From: an uncultured Oscillospiraceae bacterium
GTDB lineage: Bacteria > Bacillota > Clostridia > Oscillospirales > Oscillospiraceae
NCBI GenBank assembly: GCA_944386985.1
Contig: CALXDD010000010.1
Coordinates: 20,986 to 84,985, forward strand
Reading direction: 5' to 3'
Length of the DNA stretch: 64,000 nucleotides
Shown here: positions 45,701-52,821 of the stretch, one piece after another
Layout: each line of letters opens with the position of its first letter
How positions within the stretch are numbered: position 1 is the stretch's first letter
Position numbers and translations under genes: made by a program
Notes under the pieces: model-generated
Told to the model about the DNA's origin: nothing
The model's database searches: none
The model's input: only the letters and a program-made list of their open reading frames with translations

Positions 45701-46239
45701 GCATCGGCATCGTCCACCCGGTGGAGCTCACCGGGGAGACGCTGGCGGCCTGGAAGCAGCAGCTGGAGGACTATGAGATCGTCCAGAGCATTCCCCAACT
45801 GGATCGGCCGGTCTACTCCCTGGAGCCGGGAACGGAGCAGAGCCGCAGCTTAGAGAAGTTCGGCGGAAAGCAGCTCAACGGCCTCTCCCTCTCCGGCAAG
45901 CTCTTAGGTCTTGGCTGGTACCGGGGCAGCGTCCAGGACGGAGGGGGCTTCTATACCTTCTACCGGGAGGACCCGGCCCTGGGAATGGGGGTGGAGCTGA
46001 ACTTCTCCGGCAGCTTCGTCGGCGGCGAGAACGACACGGTGACGGTGTATGACGCGGTGTTCTACCGGGCGGGCACCGTTGCCCGGGGCAGCTACTGCTA
46101 CGATACCCCAAAGGAAGAGGATATCTTTGCTCTGGGGGACGTCCCCGCCCGCTACTACAGCGAGGTGGTCTATCAGCTGGAGCGGGCCACCGCCTCCAGC
46201 ACGGAGACCGATCCCGACTGGAGGAGCGGAAGGAACTGA
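42703..46239 (+). CDS. DUF4132 protein with HEAT-like repeats (YehI/MolR-like)
   Basis: This 1178-residue protein has an N-terminal region rich in helical HEAT-like repeats (about residues 30-840, many ALxxALxxLL patterns) and a C-terminal DUF4132 domain. The latter has IFDYGPRSFTVRLTPTMEL, WQALFVKNPIMHQFAMSLIWG and a beta-rich end (YRGSVQDGGGFYTFYRED). DUF4132 proteins such as E. coli YehI have no settled function; the name MolR reflects an old, doubtful link to molybdate. The repeat array suggests a scaffold. It is the last gene of the operon. The start at 42703 follows AGGAGGAAAG. Confidence 0.92.
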   Translation: MHSIEDHKKKKLERLMDNLGLSPNNRTLALAYLTSEPRDDSLLQKAEAQNFRDLDWENRHAAVAFLEPLRQSGGAELERFVRLYWAIGKSTAIFVLQHESEWRRREGERENRAAILGKSAAAAMEAERCAWRMPDYGDLAWLYQLAAEEPQVLEEAQALSGTSFGNMRILLAGILLCKGKREAPGLLQRLKGGRDPLAARQIAILEKSLLGCLNAAASQLSQADRDALAAYMQKGQTDLQLPLLSVPTAYGQTAEKVLATEHSEAYLTALMGTAAFQAQGESARARCAVRVFLSLNPTALLTALFRALPREYLTGQLDTLLKDLPDGEVTMLLFLSRFTQGQDGGLLQTVARRCRGGASQALALVNAREYEVLAELLPGAVSKGSASQREKIADLLAKKVQTGKEELRDFVTDTGSLKSDEGRLAAVTAASYAYPYQEVRLVSQYQAAAGWDDFVCRCAVVFALVFRAEGMSQLFPQTEEAAGLADALLARDLPLDRMLQIFGAVYDSCYGEEKKAEIRNAVYGVVKKPEYLEALETAAVSGGVFGRYVALSALDDLAGLPDCGEKAKAAILAATADSSKQIQELLLAILTSHPDWAGDIAALLKSKKAAQRLMAAAAGAKLGEVLRPALEAALAAEKSTKVAEALRAALGQEAAGKAEEETAPADPDQLAAQVLKGGKKRRIQWLLDMPLPALHLENGGEAGEDRRAALLAAYCELGRIGRSETAARLAQGIDRDDLASLANEVYEAWLTAGAQSKTKWVLAFAAAFGGPAMTPKLTRAINDWPQHARGAIACDAVAALTLSDDPAALLTVDAISRKFKFRQVKAAAAAALEHAAEELGITPEELADRIVPDLGFSADGRRIFDYGPRSFTVRLTPTMELEITNDSGKTVKNLPAPGKTDDEEKANAAYSEFKTMKKQMRTTVTAQKNRLEAALASLRCWSGEAWQALFVKNPIMHQFAMSLIWGVYQGDRLQTTFRYMEDGSFNTVDEEEYQLPEGARIGIVHPVELTGETLAAWKQQLEDYEIVQSIPQLDRPVYSLEPGTEQSRSLEKFGGKQLNGLSLSGKLLGLGWYRGSVQDGGGFYTFYREDPALGMGVELNFSGSFVGGENDTVTVYDAVFYRAGTVARGSYCYDTPKEEDIFALGDVPARYYSEVVYQLERATASSTETDPDWRSGRN

Positions 46240-46341
46240 GGGACTGCCGGAAAAAGTACCGTTTTTGCGAAGCGTGGAAAACCTCCTCTACCATTTCTTA
46301 AAAAGAATGATTGAAAGAGGTTTAGAGCACGGCTGCAATGC

Positions 46342-46375
46342 AGGGGAACACAGTTCGCCGAGACTGTGCTCCCCT
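46342..46375 (+). repeat. Imperfect hairpin after the DUF4132 gene
   Basis: AGGGGAACACAGT and ACTGTGCTCCCCT form a 13-bp stem with one mismatch around 8 bases. There is no T-tract, and the next gene's ribosome site lies 14 bases downstream, so it is more likely a leader structure or a degenerate terminator. The remaining sequence between 46240 and 46341 shows nothing else. Confidence 0.45.
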
Positions 46376-46403
46376 GAACTATGTGAAAGAGGAGAAGAAG
46401 ATT

Positions 46404-47549
46404 ATGAAAAAACGAGTGGTTTGCCTGATACTCTCGCTTGCCCTGTGTCTTGGCCTGGCCCTGCCTGCCGCCGCGGCCTTTTCGGATGTTCCGGCGTCCC
46501 ACTGGGCCTATGACAGCGTGAACGATGTGGTGGACAAGGGGCTGTTCAACGGTACCTCCGCCACCACCTTTTCTCCCAACAGCACCATGACCCGGGCCAT
46601 GCTGATCACCGTGCTGTACCGCTACGCGGGCGCCCCCGCTGTGGACGGGACGGTGGGCAGCGCCACCACCTATACGGATGTGGCGGACAGCGCCTACTAC
46701 GCAGACGCTGTGATCTGGGGGGTGGAGCACGATATTTTCCCCATGTGGTTTCTCTACAACTCCCGCAATGCGGCGGACGTGTCCACCACCTTCCAGCCCA
46801 ACGCTGTGGTGAACCGGGCGGAGTTTGCCTCCATGCTCTATTCATTTATGCAAGACGCCATGGGGGACAAGGCGGATGAGACGGATACCGCGGCGGTTAT
46901 GGTCTATCTCAGCAGCGAACCGGGCTGCCGGTTTACGGATATGACCGCGGACGCCATCTGCCAGTCCATGCCGGAAATCGCCGGCTGCTCCATTGAGAAG
47001 GACGTGGTCTTCGGCATCATCAACGTGATGATGGGATGGGCCTATCCCAACGGGATTTTGACCGGCACCTCCGCCACCACCATGTCGCCGGAGGGGAGCG
47101 TCACCAGGGCCCAGGTGGCCGCCATGCTGGCCCGCTTTTATCAGAAATACGGCGAAGCGTCCCATGGGGAGGAGCCCTCCGCCGTCAGCTGCACGAATCA
47201 GGTGATCCAGCTTGTCAACGAGCAGCGGGCCCAGAACGGTCTGGCGCCCCTCCAGACAAGCACCGCTATCGGCGAGGCCGCCCAGATCCGGGCCGGCGAG
47301 CTGCCCAGTCTCTTCGAGCACACCCGGCCCGACGGCAGAAGCTGCTTTACCGTGCTCGCTGAGGTGGGCCTCCGCTATGGGACGGCGGGGGAGAACATCG
47401 CCTACGGCTACGCCACCCCGGAACAGGTGGTGGACGGCTGGATGAATTCCCCGGGCCACCGGGCCAATATCCTGAACGGGAGCTTCACCGCCATCGGTGT
47501 GGGGTACAACCCTGAGGGAAACTACTGGGTGCAGCTCTTCATCGGCTGA
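46404..47549 (+). CDS. Secreted SLH-domain protein with C-terminal CAP (SCP/PR1) domain
   Basis: This 381-residue protein has a clear signal peptide (MKKRVVCLILSLALCLGLAL, then PAAAA as likely cleavage site). Three S-layer homology repeats follow: about residues 26-70 (FSDVPASHWAYDSVN, NGTSATTFSPN, MTRAM), 92-150 and 185-250. The C-terminal CAP domain, about 265-381, has VNEQRAQNGL, TAGENIAYGY and GWMNSPGHRANILN. SLH repeats anchor proteins to the cell wall polymer; CAP domains in Firmicutes occur on surface proteins of mostly unknown role. The upstream neighbour is the DUF4132 operon, but a functional link is not shown. The ribosome site is AGAGGAGAAG. Confidence 0.94.
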   Translation: MKKRVVCLILSLALCLGLALPAAAAFSDVPASHWAYDSVNDVVDKGLFNGTSATTFSPNSTMTRAMLITVLYRYAGAPAVDGTVGSATTYTDVADSAYYADAVIWGVEHDIFPMWFLYNSRNAADVSTTFQPNAVVNRAEFASMLYSFMQDAMGDKADETDTAAVMVYLSSEPGCRFTDMTADAICQSMPEIAGCSIEKDVVFGIINVMMGWAYPNGILTGTSATTMSPEGSVTRAQVAAMLARFYQKYGEASHGEEPSAVSCTNQVIQLVNEQRAQNGLAPLQTSTAIGEAAQIRAGELPSLFEHTRPDGRSCFTVLAEVGLRYGTAGENIAYGYATPEQVVDGWMNSPGHRANILNGSFTAIGVGYNPEGNYWVQLFIG

Positions 47550-47669
47550 TCGGACGGATAAATGGCCCTCGGTTTTTGATGGGAAACAGGGGGATATGAT
47601 GCCGCCTCACCAAAATCGTATATTTTTTGAACAAACTTTGCTTATTTTGTAAACGTTGGCGCTCGCCCC

Positions 47670-47698
47670 TTGACAGTGCTAATTTACGGTGCTATAAC
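47670..47698 (+). promoter_or_regulatory. Promoter of the small heat-shock gene with a GTGCTA direct repeat
   Basis: A perfect TTGACA (47670-47675) and TATAAC (47693-47698) are 17 bp apart. The hexamer GTGCTA occurs twice (47676-47681 and 47689-47694), in direct orientation 13 bp apart, the second copy running into the -10 box. This is neither a CIRCE nor a CtsR heptad, so the operator, if real, belongs to another regulator. Confidence 0.6.
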
Positions 47699-47778
47699 AG
47701 AGTCGTTCCAAGAGAGAGGGGCCCGGAGGGTTCCTCCCGCAGGGTAAAAGATAAGTGCGATGAATGGAGGAATGACTT

Positions 47779-48222
47779 ATGTTGCCCAGCATTTTTGGTG
47801 AGAATTTGTTTGATGATTGGTTTGATGACAGCTTCGGTATGATCCCCGCGTGGAATGGCCGCAACCCGCTGTACGGGAAGCACGCCAAGAATCTGATGAA
47901 GACGGACGTGCGGGAGACCGAGGATACTTACGAGATGGATGTTGACCTGCCCGGCTTCAAGAAGGACGAGATCAGCGTGGACCTGAAGGACGGTTACCTG
48001 ACCATCCGCGCCGCAAAGGGCCTGGACAAGGACGAGAAGGACAAGAAGGGCAAGTACATCCGTCAGGAGCGCTACGCCGGCGCCTGCAGCCGGAGCTTCT
48101 ATGTGGGCGATTTGGAACCCAAGGATGTCTCCGCCAGCTATGAGGACGGCATTTTGAAGCTGTCCATGCCCAAGGAGGCCAGAAAGGAGCTGCCCAAGGA
48201 CACCACCATCGCCATCGGATAA
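47779..48222 (+). CDS. Hsp20/alpha-crystallin small heat-shock protein
   Basis: This 147-residue protein has the alpha-crystallin core from about residue 35 (MKTDVRETEDTYEMDVDLPG, FKKDEISVDLKDGYLTIRA) to the conserved end motif DGILKLSMPK. It is an ATP-independent chaperone that holds unfolded proteins as an oligomer. The sequence before the core is short (FDDWFDDSFG), typical of Clostridia Hsp18 types. A strong promoter lies 80 bases upstream of the ATG and a terminator follows, so it is a single-gene unit. Confidence 0.96.
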   Translation: MLPSIFGENLFDDWFDDSFGMIPAWNGRNPLYGKHAKNLMKTDVRETEDTYEMDVDLPGFKKDEISVDLKDGYLTIRAAKGLDKDEKDKKGKYIRQERYAGACSRSFYVGDLEPKDVSASYEDGILKLSMPKEARKELPKDTTIAIG

Positions 48223-48232
48223 CGGAAAATAG

Positions 48233-48271
48233 AAAAGAGGCGCTCCCGCCGCGGCGGGAGCGCCTCTTTTT
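48233..48271 (+). terminator. Strong terminator after hsp20
   Basis: A near-perfect 17-18-bp stem, AAAAGAGGCGCTCCCGCC pairing with GGCGGGAGCGCCTCTTTT, has a minimal loop and a T-tract. It can also act on the minus strand for the converging HPt-kinase operon. Confidence 0.9.
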
Positions 48272-48361
48272 ATGCCTGCGTTTTGAAAGGGGGGAACGGG
48301 TACCGGAAGCTGCGGCGGCGCTGCGCCTCCTATTGACGGCTCTGCTCACAGGGCTTTTGCG

Positions 48362-48718
48362 TTACTCCAGGCTGCTGAGGGCCTCCAGTGTCTGGCGGTA
48401 CCGCTCCTCCAGCGCCTCCATCTTCCCTTCGGCGGAGGCGAGATCCCCCGCGCGGAGATCCTCCACCACAGGGCTTGCCTGCCGGAAAAGCGCCTTCATG
48501 GACAAATTCCCCGCCACGCCCTTGAAGGTGTGGGCCGCGGCAAAGGCCTGGGCGGCGTCCCTGCGGGCCAGTGCCTCCTTCAGCTGCTGAAAGCTGGGGT
48601 CCTGGGGAAACCGCAGGAGAAATTTCATCATCAGAGCCTCGTTCCCCATAAAGCGGGCCAGGGCCTCCTCCACATCGACTCCCGCCGCCTCCAGCCGCGC
48701 TGTTCGCATCTCATCCAT
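48362..48718 (-). CDS. HPt phosphotransfer domain protein
   Basis: This 118-residue helical protein is a stand-alone histidine phosphotransfer domain. The phospho-accepting histidine is H63 in AAHTFKGVAGNLSM. It relays phosphate between the receiver of the hybrid kinase and the receiver of the HD-GYP response regulator, both encoded upstream in the same minus-strand operon. Its ATG overlaps the end of the response regulator gene by eight bases, following GGAGG inside it. Confidence 0.93.
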   Translation of the reverse strand: MDEMRTARLEAAGVDVEEALARFMGNEALMMKFLLRFPQDPSFQQLKEALARRDAAQAFAAAHTFKGVAGNLSMKALFRQASPVVEDLRAGDLASAEGKMEALEERYRQTLEALSSLE

Positions 48719-49799
48719 TGCTTGTGCCTCCTTTGGCGGGACTGTAAAATTTACGGAGCGACGGCTCCTCCTGGCGGAAGGCGTTCAGCAGAAGGGGGTT
48801 GAACGCGCCGCACTGTCCGCCCAGGATCATCTCCATGGCGACCTGGGTGGAAAAGGCCTCCTTATAGCACCGCTTGCTCACCAGGGCGTCATATACGTCC
48901 GCCAGGGAGACGATCTGCGTCCAGATGGGGATCTGATTTCCCACCAGGCCGTCGGGGTATCCGCCGCCGTCCCACCGCTCGTGGTGGTGCAGGGCGATGT
49001 CATAGGCGTAGCGGTAGGCGGAGAGCTCCCGCATCTGGGGAATTCTCGCCAGAAGCTCCGCACCCTTGACCGTGTGGGACTTCATCAGCTCATATTCCTC
49101 CGGGGACAGGGGGCCCTGCTTGTTTAAAATGGCGTCCGGAATGGAGATCTTTCCCACATCGTGGGTGATGGCTCCCATGCCGATCAGCCGGATCTGATTT
49201 TCGGAAAAGCCTTTACCCAGGGAGGTGCGGCGCAGAAGGTGGCAGGTGATGTCGTGAATGCGGCGGACGTGCTCTCCGGACTCGTCGCTTCGATATTCAA
49301 TGGCGGCGGCCAGGGCCTCCACCATTCCCATGCCCATCTCCGCCAGCTGCTGGGCCTGGAGCAGCAGCTTGTCCCGCTGCCGCTCCACCTCCGCCCCCAG
49401 TCTGCGCCGGGCCTGAAACAGCTCCACCACCGAGTTTACCCGCCGGAGGACGACGTAGGGGATCACAGGCTTGAAAATCACGTCGATGACGCCCAGCTCG
49501 TAGGCCTCCCGCATGGTGGTGCTGTCCACATCCGCGGTGATCAGGAAGACTGGAATTTTTTCCATCAGTCCATCCTGATGCAGGCGGCGGAGCAGCTCGA
49601 TCCCGCTCATCCGGGGCATCACCACGTCCAGCAGAACGGCGCTCAGCTTCTCCCCGTAGGTCTCGATAGCCGCCAGCCCCGCAAGGCCGTCCTCCGCCTC
49701 CGTGATGTTGTATTGGGACTCAAAAATATTACATAATATGGCGCGATTGATGGGTTCATCATCAATCACAAGAAGTGTCTCACTTTTGGAATGATGCAA
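48711..49799 (-). CDS. Response regulator with HD-GYP output domain
   Basis: This 362-residue protein has an N-terminal receiver with phospho-acceptor D58 (LLDVVMPRMSG) and acidic pocket DD near residue 13. A C-terminal HD-GYP domain from about residue 160 has EYRSDESGEHVRRI, GAITHDVGKISIPD and HHHERWDGGGYPDGL. HD-GYP domains hydrolyse cyclic di-GMP; the metal ligands are present, so activity is likely. The GYP element reads GGGYP, as is common. It would lower cyclic di-GMP upon phosphorylation by the neighbouring hybrid kinase. The gene lies 21 bp after the kinase gene. Confidence 0.94.
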   Translation of the reverse strand: MHHSKSETLLVIDDEPINRAILCNIFESQYNITEAEDGLAGLAAIETYGEKLSAVLLDVVMPRMSGIELLRRLHQDGLMEKIPVFLITADVDSTTMREAYELGVIDVIFKPVIPYVVLRRVNSVVELFQARRRLGAEVERQRDKLLLQAQQLAEMGMGMVEALAAAIEYRSDESGEHVRRIHDITCHLLRRTSLGKGFSENQIRLIGMGAITHDVGKISIPDAILNKQGPLSPEEYELMKSHTVKGAELLARIPQMRELSAYRYAYDIALHHHERWDGGGYPDGLVGNQIPIWTQIVSLADVYDALVSKRCYKEAFSTQVAMEMILGGQCGAFNPLLLNAFRQEEPSLRKFYSPAKGGTSNG

Positions 49800-49820
49800 T
49801 TTCTGTTCCTCCCGTCTTCC

Positions 49821-52466
49821 TCATTCCCGCGGCGTACTCCGGCGGGCGTCCCACTCTGTGATCAGCTTTTCCATGGTCTGACGCAGGATTGCGCTGTCAA
49901 TGGGCTTGGATACATGGTCGTTCATACCCGCCTTGGTGGTTCGGTCGATGTCCTCGGCGAAGGCGTTGGCGGTTACGGCGATGATCGGTACGTCTCCGGC
50001 GTCCGGCCGCTCCAGGCGGCGGATGGCGCTGGCGGCTTCACAGCCGTCCATCTCCGGCATCTGCATATCCATCAAAATCACATCGATGGAATCAGTGGGC
50101 GCGGCGCGGAAGATCCGGACGGCCTCCGCCCCGTTGGCCGCGGGCAGCACCCGGGCGCCCATCAGACGGAGAATCTCGGTGATGATCTCCAGATTGAGTT
50201 CGTTGTCCTCCGCCACCAGAATGTTCCGGCCGGTCCAGTCGAAGGGACGGCTCTGCTTTTTCAGGAGGGGCTGTGCCGTCCGCTTTGGACTGTGCGCTGT
50301 TTTCAGCGGAAGCGTCACAGTGAACCGGCTGCCCTCTCCAAGGGTGCTGTTGACCGAGATCTCCCCGCTCATCTGCTGCACCAGGCTTTTGACGATGGAC
50401 ATTCCCAGTCCCGTTCCCACCGCGGGACGGGAGGAGAAGGTGGTCTCCCGGGAGTAGGGATCAAAGAGGTGCTCCAAAAACTCGGGGGACATCCCGATCC
50501 CTGTGTCTTCCACCACGATCTGATACTTGCTGTGCTCCTGAAAATCAAACTGCCGGGCCTCCAGGCGGATCTTGTCCCCGGCGTTGCTGTATTTGACGCC
50601 GTTGGACAGGAGGTTGTTGATAATCTGGGTGAGCTTTTTCTCATCGCCCCATACATGGGCCTCGCGAAAATCGATGCTGACCTCCAGCGTTTTTCCGTCC
50701 TCCCGGACCCGGTCCTGAAAGAGATTGGCGGCGTTGGTCAGAAGTTCCTTCAGATTGATCTCCTTCAGATCCAGATTGTTCTTCCCGGCCTCCATTCTGG
50801 ACAGCTCCAGAATATCGTTGATGAGGTCAAGAAGCTGGCTGCCGGCCAGCTGGATCTTCTTCACATAGTCCCAGACCTTGCTCTGCTCCTCCGTCCCCCG
50901 GCTCCGCTCCGCCAGATTGCAGCAGCCGATGATGACGTTGAGGGGCGTGCGCATATCGTGGGACATCCGGCTGAAAAATTCTGATTTCGCCTTTGTACTC
51001 TTCCGGGCTTCGTCCAGCGCCTCCTGCAGGATGATGGTGTGCTGCAGCTCCCGGCGCTTCTCCTCGTCCACATCCCGGAAGCACAGGATCACCTCATTGG
51101 GGTTCAGCTCCGGATCATAGAGGGTCCGGATGTTGACCCAGCGATAGACCTGGCCGAACCGGCGCTGATAGTCGCCGCCGTAGTCGGGAATCCCCCGGGC
51201 AGTCCGCTGGCGGATGTGCTCCAGGGAGAAGCTGGTCTCAAAGGCCCGGAAGGTGTCCGGCCGCACCACCTTGCAGATGGCCTGGAGGAGCAGAGCGTAT
51301 TCTCCGCTGGGGGGAATGTCGCTCTGGAGGTTGTCGAGGGTTTTGAAGGTGTTGTAGGTGCCGTCCACAAAGTTGACGCGGTAAATGGCGTAGAAGGAGT
51401 CGCCCAGCATGTGGGCCGTGTCGTCCGCCCGCTTCATCCGGCGGCTTCTGAGCGCGTCCTGAATGGTCATGAAGGCCAGCGCAAAGAACAAAATCGCCGC
51501 CGCGCCGGCAATGATATAGACCACCGTATTTTCCTCACCCATTAAAATGGAGTTGATGGGAATGGTCAGCAGGATGGTCCACCCGTTGGGCATTCTCTGG
51601 CAGTAGACGCCCCGGGCGACTCCGTCCATGTCCGTAAAGGTGGCGTCGTAGGCGAGGAGGGAGCCGTCGGCGATGCCCGCCAGCATCTGGTCGAGATAGC
51701 TTTGCAGCTCCTGGGAAGTCACATCCCACGGCGCAACTGAGTAGAGCAGCGTGCCGCTGGAATCGCAGAGATAGTAGGAGCAGTCCTCCGGCAGGGTGTG
51801 GGCGGTGTTGTGGAGGGAGGGGTTCTGGACAAACACGTCCATGGCAAATACATCCCCCTGCTGGTTCAGCGCCTTGGAGATGGTGAAGATCCGCTGGCCG
51901 GTGATGGCGTCGGTATACACCTCTCCGCACACCACCTCTCCCTCCGCCTCCACCGCCTGGCGGTACCAATCGGTATCTGTGTAGGGGTAGGCCGCGTCCC
52001 CTGACCAGGGGTTGGCGGCCACGATTTCTCCGTCAATCACCGCATAAAAATCCACAAGGTCCGCCCCCATGACCTGGATAAGCTTGGCGAAATGACCGCT
52101 CAGCCAGGTTTGGATCTCTGCGAAATCACCGCCGTCGGCAATGATTTCATCCACATACTGACTGATGAGAAGGACTTCCCGCTCCAGAGACTGGATGGTC
52201 ATCTCCTCCTCCACCGCGTAGCTCTGTACCAGGGCGTTTCCCAGATCCTGGGCGTTCTGCAGCAGCTTGTTGCGTACCAGTGCAATGACAAACAGCAGCA
52301 GCGCCGCCACCACCACCAGCATGACGGAGTTCAGAACGATGCCGTACCACCTGGATAAGTTCCGTGTCTTTATTCCGGGCACGCCCACACCGCCGTTTCG
52401 AGGCGGGGAAAAGCCAGGGGCCCTCTTTTCCTTTTCGGAGGTAAGAAGCTGGTTTCTTTCCTTCAT
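49821..52466 (-). CDS. Hybrid sensor histidine kinase (Cache-PAS-HisKA-HATPase-REC)
   Basis: This 881-residue membrane kinase has a first membrane helix near residues 42-66, an extracytoplasmic Cache-type sensor (TDTDWYRQAVEAEGEVVCGE), and a second helix near residues 318-338. A PAS-like domain follows, then a HisKA domain with SHDMRTPLNVIIG, a HATPase with DTGIGMSPEF and GTGLGMSIV, and a C-terminal receiver (VLVAEDN-like start ILVAEDNELN, LMDMQMPEMDG). It would autophosphorylate on sensing an external ligand and pass phosphate to the HPt and HD-GYP proteins encoded next. The first 25 residues before the membrane helix are basic and possibly disordered. Confidence 0.95.
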   Translation of the reverse strand: MKERNQLLTSEKEKRAPGFSPPRNGGVGVPGIKTRNLSRWYGIVLNSVMLVVVAALLLFVIALVRNKLLQNAQDLGNALVQSYAVEEEMTIQSLEREVLLISQYVDEIIADGGDFAEIQTWLSGHFAKLIQVMGADLVDFYAVIDGEIVAANPWSGDAAYPYTDTDWYRQAVEAEGEVVCGEVYTDAITGQRIFTISKALNQQGDVFAMDVFVQNPSLHNTAHTLPEDCSYYLCDSSGTLLYSVAPWDVTSQELQSYLDQMLAGIADGSLLAYDATFTDMDGVARGVYCQRMPNGWTILLTIPINSILMGEENTVVYIIAGAAAILFFALAFMTIQDALRSRRMKRADDTAHMLGDSFYAIYRVNFVDGTYNTFKTLDNLQSDIPPSGEYALLLQAICKVVRPDTFRAFETSFSLEHIRQRTARGIPDYGGDYQRRFGQVYRWVNIRTLYDPELNPNEVILCFRDVDEEKRRELQHTIILQEALDEARKSTKAKSEFFSRMSHDMRTPLNVIIGCCNLAERSRGTEEQSKVWDYVKKIQLAGSQLLDLINDILELSRMEAGKNNLDLKEINLKELLTNAANLFQDRVREDGKTLEVSIDFREAHVWGDEKKLTQIINNLLSNGVKYSNAGDKIRLEARQFDFQEHSKYQIVVEDTGIGMSPEFLEHLFDPYSRETTFSSRPAVGTGLGMSIVKSLVQQMSGEISVNSTLGEGSRFTVTLPLKTAHSPKRTAQPLLKKQSRPFDWTGRNILVAEDNELNLEIITEILRLMGARVLPAANGAEAVRIFRAAPTDSIDVILMDMQMPEMDGCEAASAIRRLERPDAGDVPIIAVTANAFAEDIDRTTKAGMNDHVSKPIDSAILRQTMEKLITEWDARRSTPRE

Positions 52467-52625
52467 AAATATTCCGGTCCGTTTCCTGAAAAGGGTGGAA
52501 GCCGTCCGCCTTTACAGATTCTGCCGCTGCGGCGGCGGAAGAGGACGGCGCCAGGCGCCGACGGGAAAACGGCGCGCCTGGGGGCTTCTTTTCAGCGCGG
52601 GGCAGGCCGCGCTTTTCTGCCCCCT

Positions 52626-52654
52626 ATTTTAATCGAATTCCAAAACACTGTAAA
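52626..52654 (-). promoter_or_regulatory. Predicted promoter for the kinase/HD-GYP/HPt operon
   Basis: On the minus strand TTTACA (52654-52649) and TAAAAT (52631-52626) are 17 bp apart, giving a leader of about 150 bases that is GC-rich and can fold. Confidence 0.55.
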
Positions 52655-52723
52655 GATAAAAATACAACGGGGCAGCCTTCCAGGCGCCGGAGAGAAACCG
52701 GAAAGAAAGGGGGGCGCCGCCCC

Positions 52724-52752
52724 TTGCATCCCGGGCCCTGTCTCATTATAAT
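52724..52752 (+). promoter_or_regulatory. Predicted sigma-A promoter for the MATE gene
   Basis: TTGCAT (52724-52729) and a perfect TATAAT (52747-52752) are 17 bp apart, back to back with the kinase promoter. The rest of the 355-bp intergenic stretch contains no supported gene. Confidence 0.6.
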
Positions 52753-52821
52753 AAAAATGCGCCGGTTCCCGCAAAGCAGCGGCTGCCCGGCGTAAATCCG
52801 TTACAATGAAGGTTCCAGGCA

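Noticed and set aside
47640-47700. CIRCE (HrcA) operator at hsp20
   Set aside because: The nearby GTGCTAA resembles half a CIRCE arm, but the GAGTGC partner in inverted orientation is missing.
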